Positions 46,246-64,000 of a stretch of DNA of 64,000 bases are shown piece by piece (positions within the stretch are counted from its first letter, which is position 1; every line of letters starts with the position of its first letter). Where the stretch lies: assembly GCA_026874595.1 (NCBI GenBank), contig CM049312.1:76309429-76373428 (forward strand), written 5' to 3'. This stretch comes from Sipunculus nudus (lineage: Eukaryota; Annelida; Sipuncula; Golfingiida; Sipunculidae). The position numbers were made by a program, and so were the translations under genes. The notes beneath the pieces were generated by a model that had not been told where the DNA came from, ran no database searches, and saw only the letters and a program-made list of their open reading frames with translations.

Positions 46246-47374
46246 TATTGTCCGTGTGACACATTTCAAATATATTACAATTAAGGTTACGGTTTAAAAA
46301 AATAAGGTATTATGTTTAACGTTTCAAGTATAGGTTTATTCTAAGTCAGGTTTAGTTATATAATATTTTATAGTAAACTCAGAAATTGAACCAAAGTCTA
46401 TAATTCTAATAGTTAATATTTTCAATTTTCAATACATAAATATTATTCTCTGAATTTCAGGGGGATGGATGGTTTCATTGATAAACCCCCATCCCCCTGT
46501 ATTGATGCCCCTGATTGTCGTAACCGATAATTGAATTGAATCGCTCGCTCGGAACCCTTTTTGTCGTTGTCAGAATCCGGAGAACAATTGATTTCTTGGT
46601 GTGGCCTAATAATAAAAACAACAGTTTGCCTTGTCCCATTACACGTATACTGTATGATTCTCAGTTATTATAATATTTTCTCTACACGTCCGTTTAAGAC
46701 CCTTCTTTTCACAAAATCATCTCTTCCTTGTATCATCCGTTTTACTAATTGACAAAAACATAATACAAATATACGTATAAACATATTTATTGAAGGAAGT
46801 AACAAATTAAATATCCCAAAAGTTACCCTAGAATGATATAGCAATGATTATTATATAATATTGAATAATTATGAATTAATGCCAACTGGAACACGTTCAC
46901 ATAAAACCATTCAATGCTTCATCTCAATATCACCTACCTCAGTGACGTTAATCAGAGTCGAGAAACCGCATTTGTGGGCAAGCAACCTTTATACGATTAA
47001 ATATAAACTTTTAAAAATATATAAATTTCCATCACAGCAGTAGTTATTATGCTTATCATGCACTGTATTGAAAATACATCAATATTACACAAATATAATA
47101 TTGCCCCGCCATTCCTTACACCTAAAAACCTTTAGGTATTTCAGAGAGTTCTCTGATGTAATCCCTTTATAACATGTGGCTCTTCGTTTCAACCCTCTTT
47201 ACTTGATAGAAGTACACCTATTAGCAAATGATACAAACACCTAATCTGTCTAAGAGTCAACATCTATAAATGATGCTTGTGAGTCTTATGGGCCGAAATT
47301 TTGTATAAATGAACATTTTAATTCAATATTCGCGAAATCCAAAGTGCATGAAGCCACTGCATATAACTGCCCCG
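46243..47374. other. Intergenic DNA downstream of the dehydrogenase gene
   Basis: No gene recognised. An 11-bp perfect inverted repeat (CAGGGGGATGG at 46458-46468 and CCATCCCCCTG at 46489-46499) is present. About 46741-46905 resembles 61196-61345 (ATACGTATAAACA, AATATCCC, AACACGTT). Confidence 0.4.
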
Positions 47375-47380
47375 TTTATT
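47375..47380 (-). terminator. Possible polyadenylation signal of the dehydrogenase gene
   Basis: AATAAA on the minus strand 13 nt past the stop; unusually close, and other AATAAA copies lie further downstream. Confidence 0.35.
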
Positions 47381-47392
47381 AACAAATTTGAC

Positions 47393-52631
<5,239 letters not shown>

Positions 52632-52660
52632 TTTTGTTTGGTCGTAACATTTTCATGCCA

Positions 52661-52668
52661 TATATATA
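52661..52668 (-). promoter_or_regulatory. Weak TATA-like candidate upstream of the dehydrogenase gene
   Basis: TATATATA lies 30 bases before the first ATG. If used, the 5' leader would be only a few bases and Met7 might be favoured; chance is also likely in AT-rich DNA. Confidence 0.2.
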
Positions 52669-52669
52669 T

Positions 52670-55600
52670 GCTTGACAAGCGTGCGGAGGCCTCTGGTCAG
52701 TTAGCCGGGACTGTGCTTATCTTTATTACCGGCACTAATTACTGCAAGTGTTTGCACTAATTACTGCAAACACTTCCCCCTGTACTCTTACCCCTGAACT
52801 ATTATACAAATCGTAAAATTTTGTTTAGGTCTGTGTCACTGCCCCAGATTAAGTCAGTGCCATCCTATACGGGTAAAATTCGTGATATCAAGAATATGTC
52901 ATGATATATGAAATTGCCGCTTGTTATTTCAGTCAACTTTACCTTGCTAGGGCTTATAACTATTTAACCCATGTTGTTATCTTGTGTTATTTTATACTAA
53001 ATATTAAACATGTCTATCTAATTTGAATATATTCAAAAGCTGGTTTTAAAAATATTTTCGTTTCATGACGTAGCACAATAATACAAACCGATAAAAGATT
53101 GCATTGCTTGGCAGTCACCGCTTCTTATTTATAATTATTACGCTCTGCTGGTTGTCATGTAAGCGTGCGTGTCTCCGTGTATATCCCAGTGAAAGCCAGC
53201 TAAAAGCATTGACATTCACTGAAATCGTTTGCGGTAAATACGGCACCTTGTGAAAAAATCCACCCTTGTTTTAATATTCATATTACGTGCTGTTGGATGG
53301 CTTATAGCGCTGTATAATACATAAAAGCTAATTCGGATCTTGTTCGCAAACGCTGTTAATCAACATCGGGATTCGATGATTTTTTTTTTACATTTTAAAA
53401 CTATATTAAAGTCTGGATATAGTTTTAAAGTATTAAGATATCAGTCACTTAAAAAATTAACAATAAAGATATCTTATTTTATGCTTAATATGCCTATTCA
53501 ATATTCGGTAATCTATAGGTTTCGTCATTCTGGGATGATATTGGTCTACTAATATGTGTTGCTGCTAGTTATTTCGTGCCTACAGTGTTCACGTATGATT
53601 GTGAGAGGGAATACATTGGCACTACGAATGTTTACTCAGTGATCAGGGTAATCGTTGCTAATCAGTCACTTCACACCAGACGCGTGTCCAAGCGCGGTGG
53701 CCCATGACCTAATAACCGATGACCAGCCACTCAGAACAGTAAGCTCCGCCTACTTCTGTTTGACAGTTCTTGAGATGCAATTTCATGTTAATATATCGTC
53801 GTTTTCACCATGACAAACTATTCAATTTTCAATTTTGTTTATATAAACCAATTCAGATCAGAATATATAATGAAAATATACGACCATCACTTGCGCTGAT
53901 ATTCCTGTTTCCCGTTGAAAACGAAATTACTCTTCGAAAAAGTTTTTGGGCATTTTCTCAAAAATAAAAAAAAAACAATTTAACAGACTGCACGGTCTTC
54001 GGGGCGATATTTCTCTAAAACCGCAAAATGTAGAGTTTTCAAATTTTACATACAGGTATGTTGACATGTAATCTAATATGCGTTTTTCTCGATATCTGTT
54101 ATGGTTTAGCAGTTATACACCATTTAAAAAAAAAACAAATATGCATTGTTTGCATCATAATATTTATTAAATTGAAAATTCAATAGTAAGAAAAGATTTA
54201 AAACACAAAATAAAAAAAGGCTTGAAATATTTTGTGTACTTCCAGGTGATACTATTTTTACATACATATTGTTTGCAAAATGTGAGATATATCGCTTTAA
54301 AATATAAAATAAATTATTTACAGTTTTAAATCTTCAAAGCAAAATCTGAGACAATGTTCATATATATCTCATTTAACAGAGGATATTCTAATGATTCCAA
54401 ATATAAAATGTATATATCTTTGTGGAGAAAAGTTATTTTAATATGAATTCTCAAGCTAAATTATACCAAGGTTGTTTGACGATCATTAGACCTTAAGCCA
54501 TTAAAACACTTATTCAGTTAACATCTTTATATAGTTCGTTTATATATATATAGGTACCGTCGTGAGGGACATTCGAGGTTACGTGATACCTCGAGAAGAT
54601 AGTCCTTGTCACTTGCTGAGGAGTCAAGCCACGCAAAGATCTATTCTTCCTTTATTTTAACAACCACATAATCACTGGTGAGCTTTTCCAAACAACAAGA
54701 TCAGTAAAATAAAGGTTCAATTTCACGACAAACAATATAGGACATACCCCAATGGAAACTCCACTATACAAACACCATACCCTCAATACCTTTTGGAGTT
54801 CATTAACTCAACGAGTGCATCTATTTGCGCTATATGACCAAATATCAATCCCCAAGCAATTAAAAGATCATTTTCTTTTTCTGAAAGTTAAGACAATGCA
54901 CAGTGCCCTGAAAACGGAAAAACAGCGAGGGATCCATTATGACTGAAATTCCGTACTTTCCTTGACCTCTTTCTTTTGTTCAGCTTGGATGAAAGGGTTT
55001 TATTACATGCATCGAAATCTTTGATACAGTGTACTCAGCCGTGTTCCACCTCCGTTTCCCCCGCATTCGTTTCCGGAAAAACCACTCTATACCACTTGAT
55101 GTAATTTTCTTAAACTTTGTGTAATTTTACATGTAAGCTTGTGTCTTATCGAATCGGTGTGACCTCGCGTGGCTTCCGTCCGTGTATCCCAATCTCTTGA
55201 ATGGTGTCACGTATTGTGCCAACACTTGCATGCCAATATGTCCAAGATCTCTAGGGCAAGGCATTCTCCAGGGTGGAAGCTTTGTTTTTAGTTGTACGAT
55301 ATTTACCTCATTTTAAGTTGCGTAGACTAGCAGTAGGGACATGAGGATTTGCCTGCTCCTGTGTGAAGGAACAGATTGGTAAATGCAATTTCAAGTCAGC
55401 TTATTTTTGTCTTCATGGTGAATTTATTAACTTTTTCTATCACAAAAGTGAAGTTAAGCGAGTTCGACTTGAGTAAATACAACCTGCAACTTGTGTAACT
55501 CATTCATGTAGGATTTAGGCTCGAGGGGTCTCACCACATTCTAGCAGGTATGCATGGACCTATTGAACTGAACTGATTGTGTAAGTGACATGAAAAATAC

Positions 55601-55740
55601 TCCTGGTGTTATATAGAAAAGCAACCAATATGATTTTGAGTCTTACATAAGTGGCAGCTTGGATGGCAATCCTAATATCTGATGGCGATTGCCACTGTTT
55701 GTTATAATCTCTGATTAACTCTTCCAATCATAAACATGCA
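52670..55740. other. Intergenic DNA, no gene recognised
   Basis: AT-rich sequence with short chance open frames only. Confidence 0.4.
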
Positions 55741-55789
55741 GAGCTCCAAGGAAAGAAGCTAACTTTGAATATTGTGAAAGCTGAAATTA

Positions 55790-56160
55790 TAAGGGAGTCA
55801 ACTACAAATACAGGAAATACTTGCCATTTCTTGAACCACCAGACAGTGAAGCATTCTTATCCAGTATGTATAGTAATCTAAACTGCAAAACTTTTAAATC
55901 GCAATATGGTGATATAGTTTTGTACGTCATTTTAAATGGTCTAAAATTAAATCTACATGTATTCGATGAGGACGAACATGGATCAGGATCATTCAGGAAG
56001 ACACAATCTAACACCCTATGGATATCAGGCAAGGGATACAATAATGCTCCATCGTGATGGTGAACATTACAATGCCTTGATCCCGGTAGAACAGTACTTA
56101 GCTAATCGAGATCCAAAGTGCCCTGTTAACATGGCATTCTGCAGGATTTCTGTCAAGTCC
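55790..56160 (+). pseudogene. OTU-like protease domain fragment
   Basis: YRKYLPFLEPPDSEAFLSS, then YGDIVLYVILNGLKLNLHVF, and after a frame change MLHRDGEHYNALIP. This is the pattern of the C-terminal half of OTU cysteine proteases (GDIELxAxA...IxVF...GEHYN), including the catalytic His. The N-terminal half with the Asp-Gly-x-Cys box is not visible, so it is truncated. The assignment is by motif pattern only. Confidence 0.5.
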
Positions 56161-56169
56161 AGGTAAATC

Positions 56170-56649
56170 GTGGGAAAAATAACGAATTATGTCGCTATTG
56201 TGGACATGATAACCAGGGTTTATTATACTGATAGTGTTGATCTAGAGCGGAAAGAGAAACAACAAAGAAGAATTCATCGGCGTACCGAATTACTTGAAAT
56301 ACCTGCAGCCAATTTGCAGCGGAGAGTGAGGAAGAGACTGTTTCATGAAAGACTTTGGAACCCTAAAACTTCAAAATCAGATGACTCTTATGCATATTCA
56401 AATTTAATATATTGTGGTAATTCTGATAAATGTAACATTGAATTAGCTCATGAATGCTCAACTGTTGAGTATGATGTGTTGTTAAACAAGAAAAAAGTTA
56501 ATTATATGTCAATGAAAATCTATTGGTCAAAATGTAGTTCAAAACCCAAATCACGTGGCATTAATTTTGGTAACCTTGTTCATATTCATTTCAATGATCT
56601 TCTTGTGAATCAAGTCAGTCATCAAAGTTCAGATAGTCCTCATAATTAA
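56170..56649 (+). pseudogene. Basic ORF between OTU-like and endonuclease regions
   Basis: 159 codons, Lys/Arg-rich (ERKEKQQRRIHRRTELLEI), directly after a CRYCGH zinc-like motif in another frame. Probably part of ORF1 of the LINE; no further domain recognised. Confidence 0.45.
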
Positions 56650-57079
56650 AATCCTAATGATACTCATGAACACCTGGCAAACTCACAATACAATGATCCG
56701 AACAATCTTCTGACTTGTACAGCGAGTTGATTGGTTCAAAACAGGGGAAATAATCGAAAATGCTTTGCAAAATGTCAAAATAAAAAGTATTCTACAATAT
56801 GGGAGGGAGAAATGAGTGATAAGATGGTTACTTTTAAATATCCTAGGAAAGAGATTAGACGATACATCTGTTAGGCTGTTTTGAATAATGATATTATTGC
56901 TGATAAAAATATTGAGGTCATTATAAGCACACATGGGGTCTTGGGAACTTCTAAACATTTTTCTGCCTCTAATGGAACATTACGTACTATACAATGTAGA
57001 AAGACCACTAGTGGCAACCGTCCTTTTTGTGTGGTTAATGGTGCATCAGTAAAAAATAAATGTGCCGTTTTGGAGACTT

Positions 57080-57260
57080 AAATTCTTGATAAGAACCTTG
57101 ATATATTTTTTATTGCTGAGACATGGCTAAAGGAGTCTAATCATGTTGTATGCCGTGATCTAACACCAACAGGATACAACTTTCATCATGTACTAGGATG
57201 TGATGGTAGAGGGTATGCTGGAGTAGCTTTTATTGTGAAAAAATTGGGTTTCTTCGAATA
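57080..57260 (+). pseudogene. APE-type endonuclease fragment of the CR1/L2-like LINE
   Basis: NLDIFFIAETWLKESNHVV, then PTGYNFHHV and GRGYAGVAFIVKK match the central part of CR1-like endonucleases, including the ETWL Glu. The rest is deleted before the RT. Confidence 0.65.
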
Positions 57261-57439
57261 AATGCTTAATCTTCCTAAGTTCACAGCAGTTTACACACTG
57301 TACACTGATATTGATCATTCAGGAGGGTTATAATAATCCTCTGATGCTGACATTTAAGAGCGCTTATGAGCAGAATTTAAGTGATTAGTAGCGGTGGTCA
57401 CTGGCGGTGTCATTGCAGGTGTTTAGCTGCTGAATATGT

Positions 57440-58560
57440 CAAGAACCATAGACCAGTCCACAATTTATCATTTGTTTCTAAGGGTGTAGAAAGAGTTGTA
57501 GCACAACAACTCTTTTCCTACACTTAAATCAATAATCTGGAGGAGCCAATGCAATCGACTTACCGTATAGGCACTTCTACTGAAACAACTCTGTTGCGTG
57601 ATCAAAACGATATTCTGAGAAATAATGACAGACAACATGTCAAAGTCTTGATCCTGCTTGTCAGCTGCTTTTGATACAATTTATTACCAGGTTCTTGTAT
57701 CAAGGTTGTCAGATATGTATGGCATCAAAGATTTAGCTCTAGCCTGGATTAAGGCGTACCTCAGTGACAGAACACAGTCAGTTGTCATTGGCAAAAGTGT
57801 TTCGGATGGATCAGTTTTAAGATATGGTGTACCTCAAGTTTCCGTTCTAGGGACTATTTTTCTCACTAAGTATACTAAACCCCTTGGTAACCTCATACGA
57901 GGACATGGCTTAGATTATGTTCTGTATGCAGATGATACACAGTTTTACACATCATGCTCACCTGGTGATTTGGACTATAACTTTAGAAAAATTAGAAAAA
58001 TGCGTGAACATTCAACATTGGAAAATTCAAAACAAGCTTAAACTCAATGGTGACAAAACTGAGATGATTATTATTGGTTCAGCTAAGCAGTTACAGAAAG
58101 CTGTTAATCCCTGCATTCCTATTGGTACCTGTGCCATAAAACTAACCCTGAAAGTTCGAAATGTTGGAGTTATTTTTGATGATCATATTATAACAAAAGT
58201 CAGTTCAATATGTAAGAGTGCTTATCTCAATCTGTATAACGTTTTGCGGATCCGCAAATATCTTTCTATGTCAAATGCTGCATATTAAGCACAGAGTTCG
58301 ATTTTGTCGAGGTTAGATGTTTGTAATTCTCTAATAATGGAGTACCAAAAAATCTCAGATGTTAAGACTGCAAAGAATTCAAAATCAGAAGGCTCGCATT
58401 GTATCGTGATGTCCATACGTGATTATATATCACCCGTCCTGTTCGAGTTGCACTGGTTACCTGTAGAATTTCGTATTAGATTTAAAATATTGCTGCTTAC
58501 ATTTAAGGCTCTCAATGAGAAAGCAGCTCTTCATGTCACAGAATTTACATTTTACACCTC
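57440..58560 (+). pseudogene. Reverse transcriptase of the CR1/L2-like LINE
   Basis: HRPVHNLSFVSKGVERVVAQ, TETTLLRDQNDILRNND, SAAFDTIYYQVL, YGVPQVSVLGTIF (the usual PQGSVLGP is changed), catalytic YADD at 57925-57936, and at 58304 SRLDVCNSLIME with SPVLFELHWLPVEFRIRFK. Several frames are needed and a stop lies near 57522, so it is inactive. Confidence 0.8.
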
Positions 58561-58984
58561 GTGCATTGAGATCAAGTAATTAGTGCATGTGTCTTTGTGA
58601 ACCTAGGAGTATATTATCTACATATTGGGAAAGAGCATTCAGTTCTTGTGCTCCAGGCTTTGGAACAGTTTGCCAGACTATATAAAGAAATCAGATTCTA
58701 TTGATATATTTATAGGTGCACTGAAGACAAACTTTGTTTTGCAAGCCCATGATACTTTTTTTATGTAAATGGTATATTATATGCTTTTTATAGTTTATTA
58801 TTATGACAATTTATATATCTTAACACTGGCATTATGTTTTAAATACATACTAAATATTGTCTTTTATTTTAAATGTGATTGCTATTTATATATTATATTG
58901 TTATGCCCTTGAGCTTGAGTCATGTATTCTGGATATGTGCGCATTATAAGAATAAATTAATATTATTATTATTGCTTTGTCGTA

Positions 58985-59560
58985 CACAGGCTTCGTGGCC
59001 CCACCTAACTACTGGTTTTGCGTCGCATTCGTATCTTAGTCGATTTTTTTAATGGAAATCACACATATTTCAGGAACTGTTTGACATAGCAGCCTAAAGT
59101 TGGACTGAAATTTAGCATATCCAAATGATCTTGGAAAACTTTTATTCATATGCAAGATTGATGGCGCCACCGGCAATAATTTTGTCTCGTTCCAACTGTG
59201 TATCTGTTTTGGGAATAAATATCACAGATATGTCAAGGGAGGTTTGATGTAGGGCTAAACATTTTGAATATACATAGATCTAGGATACACCTTACGCAAT
59301 ACAGGTGGTGTCATCTTCATTGTTTCGCGCGAAGCCCTTGCATATCCATATCTCAAGGGCAGTTTCATGTATTGGCCTGAATGCTGCATGTTAATAAATC
59401 TTTGATAGCTTTATCTTGTACAAAATACTAATGGCGCCACTGACAAAACTTTTCATTTGGCACCCGCCTGGTGCGAATATTTTATCGGCATCATGCATCC
59501 GTGTTACAAATATACATTGAACAGGACTTGTGACGCCACCCTATAGCATCTCAATAGATA
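58985..59560 (+). repeat. Diverged B-units
   Basis: Contains TGAAATTTAGCATATCCAAA, GATGGCGCCACCGG, ACATAGATCTAGGATACA, TCAAGGGCAGTTTCATGTATTGG and AATGGCGCCAC. Four or so degraded units related to 2340-3300. Confidence 0.6.
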
Positions 59561-61190
59561 AAGATAACAACACAAATCCTATTTAAAAAGGTAGTACTTA
59601 TTCTTACGATTTCCACGATCCTTTTGTTTTTTAATGTAGCAGTTGCCGATACATCCCATATGCCGCGTACATGTGGGTTTAGTCTACATGTGAATATGTT
59701 AAGTTCAAAACAATAACATGGCTACTTGCTGATAAAGACTGCAGAGTCTAACTTCTATTAAAGCAGATTTTTTATACATGCTTTTTACAGAAGAACGTCT
59801 GCTTGTGTTCAGCACAACTACGTGAATGCATAATTAAGTAGGTCTTCAAACTCACGTGTTTGTGTGACTAACGTCACCACGTGTAGTGACAACATTCACA
59901 CCAAACACGACAATGCATTAGCGCCTTCGATCACCATTAAACAACATCAATATTATAATTTAGCATGGCATCAGCACAGATTTAGGATTAAGAATCCCAA
60001 AAATTGTCTTGTAACTTAATTTCTCACATTGTAGGAACAAGTGATTAACCAATTCAGTGTTGGTTTATTTACTTAAATCACCTGTACAAAATTCATTTTC
60101 TGTCGCTGAACAGCGTAGGAACAAGTGATGAACCAAGTCAGTGTTGGTACATTTACTTTAATCAGCTGCATACAATTCATTTTCTGTCGTTGAAGAGTTA
60201 TAGATTTGGTCAGCTGACATATTTGATGCTTTTGTAAATTCCTTCATTTTGCTAAAGCATATAGATGGGTATAAAGCTCCCCGTACACTAAAGTACCTGT
60301 TCAAGTCATTTTTTCCATTCATAATTATACTTAACAAATAAGTCTCATATTGTTTATTTGCTAGGAGTCATTTGAACAACATGTCTTATTATGGATTAGT
60401 AACATGACACGATGTTCATAAAAGGTTGTACAACTGAGGAATTGTTTTTGTTTCAAGGGAGTTTCCGATATGACTGGCTCTCTCATTCTCACTTATTGTC
60501 CGTCCAGTGATTAAGACCAAAATTGGGTGTTTCTCATTCAAACATATAAACCACACCCATAAATAATAACATATAACTAACTTGTTTCAAGGATAGGTCC
60601 ACGGCAGACATTCTCTGCGGATCGGGAATGAAGGTGGTTAATAATCGTTGACAAATTATAATGAATTCTTCAGGTTTTCAAGTTTCATGTGCTGGGAATA
60701 ATAATCAATTCTGACCAGTATCGCACGGGGGTCCTTCTACACCGTAGTGAAACGACTGATCCACTTGACTGTGAACTTTACCCACAGTTACACAGACTTA
60801 CCTTTTCTTGGGGAGCAACTGAACAATGCAGGCTGAAGTCCCACCAAACCTTGGTAACAGAATGGTAGCTAAAGTGTTCTCCGACAAAAATAACATCCTA
60901 TTCTATACATATAAAACACAGAAGGTAGTGAATGTTCCGTTTAGTTACACGTTCGTTTTTATAAGTAGTCATTTGTCTAAGTGGCATAATTGCACACTCC
61001 CAGAGGCCAAGCTAACAGCTGTTTTATGAGCTCTCTGTAAATGTTCTGCGTGAATTGCCCATGTTATACCTGCGTTAATTCAAGGCGTCCTTCAGCGTAT
61101 GCTTATGTGTTCATAAATGTTTGGAACTCGCAACGGGGGCGATTTTTTAGCATATAGTGCGCGTATCCAGAATATTTTCTGCCAGGATAA
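59561..61190. other. Intergenic DNA with a short direct duplication
   Basis: An ~80-bp duplication occurs at about 60031-60115 and 60116-60200 (AGGAACAAGTGAT, TCAGTGTTGGT, AATTCATTTTCTGTCG). No gene recognised; a minus-strand AAAAG/GTAAGTCTG near 60800 resembles a donor site without a supported exon. Confidence 0.4.
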
Positions 61191-61368
61191 TGCATTTTAC
61201 TGATTGACATAAACATTATAAGAATATACGTATAAACAAATATTTTGGAGGAAATATCCCCCCAAAAAATACAATATAATAATCAAGTAATGATGGATAA
61301 TAATAACTTATACGACCTATTAAATGTTCAATATAACACGTTTTCCAGCCTTTCCGGAAGCACTCATT

Positions 61369-61715
61369 TCAGTCATTTGAGTCACCAATAGTTAATAAGT
61401 ATTGTGTGGTAATATCACACCTCTGTGTTAATGTCACACATGATTTTTTTTTGTCAGAATTATCTTCGTAATAATCTGGTGCAAAATCCTCGGCCATTAT
61501 GTTAACTGAAGGAAACCGGGTTGAATGTTGTCTATATTCTCTGGGTTTTTGTTGTTGGTTTGCTGGCAACGTAGCACCATTCAGTTTTTTTTTCATTAGG
61601 CCCTGGATGACTTTCACAGGGACGTCCTGTTCTGTGTTTCGAGTACACTGAATGCTTGAATAACTTCTTTATTGGCATCATATATTTGCTGCTCGAGCCC
61701 GACCTGAGTTCTTAA
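61369..61715 (-). pseudogene. Coding-like relic, function unknown
   Basis: On the minus strand 61715-61630 reads coding-like (VGLEQQIYDANKEVIQAF). A one-base shift then leads into an 82-codon frame (61617-61369; KVIQGLMKKKLNGATLPANQ, AEDFAPDYYEDNSDKKK). Composition is protein-like, but no family is recognised. Could be a LINE ORF1 relic or a decayed exon. Confidence 0.3.
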
Positions 61716-64000
61716 AGTAAGACATTACAAAGGGACAAACAAAAAGGACTTTTTCCTCTATTGACACGACAAAATAAATGGGTGGTCAGCGATGACCACA
61801 ATTGAATGCTTCGGCCTCTGTCGAGATTAGACACGAACGACGGCACAGTAAATGGAATGATGCGTGTGTTTGTGTCACTGACCCGCAAATTATAATTAAC
61901 ACTGTTAATATACACATATATAGTGTCCTTTTATTGAAAATATACTACATTTAATGTATCTTGATAAAGAGATATTCGAGGGGTAAACGTTTGGCACTTC
62001 TCGCTGGCGACCCTGTGTAGCTATGGGAGTGGATTGCAGTTGCCCGTCTATGGTTTGTGCTTTTCTCCGGGGTCTCCGGTTTCACCCACCTCTATAGACT
62101 AGCGAACGCCATCATCCGAGCCATAGAGAGTGCATCGTATTAATTTTTATAACTTTTTTTTGTACAATCCATGTAAACAAATAAGTTAACATATATATAT
62201 TATTTATGCATCGTGTGATTCAAACATACATTTCTTTACAATGTAATTAATAATAAAGAAAGTGACTATGTGATCGTATATTAGTAAAAGAATAATGTTC
62301 ATTTGAAGAAGCTAATCGTGTATATATTAGTATGGATATACAGGTATACTTTATGACTTCCGAAAACTAGAAACTGTTGAAAGAATTGACATATATTTGG
62401 ACATTTATAAGAAGTGTTCAGTTTTAAACATTCAAAAAGATTATTAAAAAATGTCATACTAATGACATTGAGTACCTTCCCCTTCTATAAAATGTATTTG
62501 AATTATGATTTCAAGTGGTGTCACATAATAAATCAGATATGAAGAAACCAGAATATCTCCAGAAATATTGTTTTCGATATATTAATTTTAACAATATATG
62601 CCTTTTGACACATTTCAGTAATGTAATATATACATAAAGTTGTATTATATAAAGTTTTGATATATAGTTATGCCAATGTTTATCTGATTATTTTAAAGAA
62701 GACACTCATTTGGAAATGCCATATTTTGTTTAAAGTTGACACATCATAATGTGAATCAAACACCAGGATTTAAATTTGTGCTGGCGAGGTATATGGATAT
62801 ATAAATCAATATAGATATCAGTCGATGCCGGAGGAGATATACGATTATAATTGGCAAGAATAAATACGATTATTGATACCTATATCTTAAATCGACATGA
62901 TTATCGAATGCTCCGAGAGAGAGAATTCATATATAAATGAGTGTTGGCTTCATAAAATGGTATTGCATAACAAACAATTATTTAGATAATTTTAACATGT
63001 TATGAAAGGATAACATGGCCATTGTGAGTCTCTCTCACAATGACATTTTTAAATAATTAAGTAAATAGAGTTGTGATGACCATGTAGCATGTCCCTTGTG
63101 AAATATAACATTAGACAGAAAATTACGGGAATATGTTATGTTATATATCACAGCATCCTTACATCCTAAAATGTTTTTTTCTCTTGCAGCAAAACCTAAC
63201 AAAAACATGAGTTGGACAACCCCTTCACCTTAAAATAATACCGCAAATTAGAGCTACATTATTAGAGCATACATTAATTATTAATATCCATTTGCGTTAA
63301 GCTTATTAAAAAGTACCAAGTTGCCGATACATTAAAAAAATTCAAACGCTGTGGATATATATGTGACCTATTCACAGTTCACGCAGCACCTACTGATAGG
63401 CTCACAGCCTATCCTATATGAACTTAGAATCAATGTCTTTCACAGCTGATGTCTCGTGGATTCATCCAGCAATAGGTAGCAGAATATGTCTCCACACAAC
63501 GATTTTCAGAACCTCTAAAGTTTCGTGTGTAAATAATGTTTTTGGCCTGTAACTGGACGCGCTCACAACAGGTATAAGTCGCCGGATTACCAGTTCGTCG
63601 GTAATTGAGATATTCACACTGTAGCCCGTTATAGAGGCATCAGCGTGGCCCTACTCATACACTGACCGTTTAACGGTGACAGACATCGTCTCTCAGCTGT
63701 ATAGACTATGATGAGCGCAGACCTGCCTCCAGACTGCAGACAATCGTCAGACTGCACCAAACCGGCGCGCTGACCATGCAATTTTAGCGATTTCCTTCTC
63801 AACCACTGCAAATATGTGCTTGCTGACGTTACAAATCCCTGACTTTCTTCTGGCAATTATACTATCATATTAAACATTAATTGAGATCACCACATGGACT
63901 TCACATTCATATAAATAAGAAACCATTCATCATATTCATCCCTTAAACAACCGGCTTTATAATTACATTATAATCTTCATAACATTGTATTATGCCGACC
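61716..64000. other. Intergenic DNA, no gene recognised
   Basis: AT-rich DNA with short chance frames only; nothing further could be assigned. Confidence 0.4.

Larger units (their letters stand above)
55770..58975 (+). mobile_element. CR1/L2-like LINE with OTU-like upstream region, decayed
   Basis: Order along the plus strand: an OTU-like fragment (55790-56110), a basic ORF (56170-56649), endonuclease fragment (57080-57260), reverse transcriptase (57440-58560), and an ATTATT-type 3' tail (58960-58975), as is usual in CR1/L2-like elements. Stops and deletions occur throughout. It is clearly a different clade from the L1/Tx1-type LINEs elsewhere in the window. Confidence 0.75.

Overview
The window looks like eukaryotic genomic DNA from a lophotrochozoan, most likely a bivalve mollusc. 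It is AT-rich, with intron-containing genes, AATAAA signals, several LINE types, a Ty3-type LTR element, tRNA-derived repeats, long TA microsatellites and a secreted C1q-domain protein of the kind greatly expanded in bivalves. The phylum is an inference; no species marker is visible. Most of the window is transposable elements and their tandem by-products.

Only two host genes can be supported from start to stop. One is a three-exon secreted C1q-domain protein on the plus strand (30079-32053). The other is a four-exon membrane-anchored short-chain dehydrogenase of the retinol/17-beta-hydroxysteroid dehydrogenase type on the minus strand (47393-52631). In both, splice phases match at every junction and the key motifs are intact.

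Layout. 1-12.3 kb: two copies of a block made of a decayed minus-strand LINE joined to a long repeat element. That element carries arrays of ~340-bp and ~110-150-bp units and is bounded in its complete copy by inverted GCTCAGCTGA ends. Between the copies lies a ~1.3-kb segment (5.43-6.76 kb) with a paralogue near 28 kb. 13.2-16.0 kb: a third decayed LINE. 17.4-19.0 kb: a diverged tandem duplication. 19.7-27.5 kb: a complete but inactivated LTR retrotransposon with 212/213-bp LTRs, a tRNA-Ser-type primer site, and integrase placed before reverse transcriptase, as in the Gmr1-like group. 28.7-29.8 kb: a miniature LTR element whose LTR contains a tRNA-like sequence, and a hAT-like MITE with target duplications. 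30-32.2 kb: the C1q gene. 33.6-38.06 kb: a nearly full LINE ORF2 of L1/Tx1 type. 38.45-39.84 kb: 34 register-perfect copies of a 41-bp minisatellite. 40-47 kb: intergenic DNA with CRE-like sites, SINE and MITE remnants and a second tRNA-bearing miniature LTR element. 47.4-52.7 kb: the dehydrogenase gene. 55.7-59.0 kb: a CR1/L2-like LINE preceded by an OTU-like fragment. 59-64 kb: more of the ~110-150-bp repeat family, then DNA with little that can be recognised.

The two genes show no functional link. The strongest candidates for something little described are the miniature LTR elements with tRNA-like LTRs, the integrase-first LTR element in a probable mollusc, and the array-carrying element with inverted ends.
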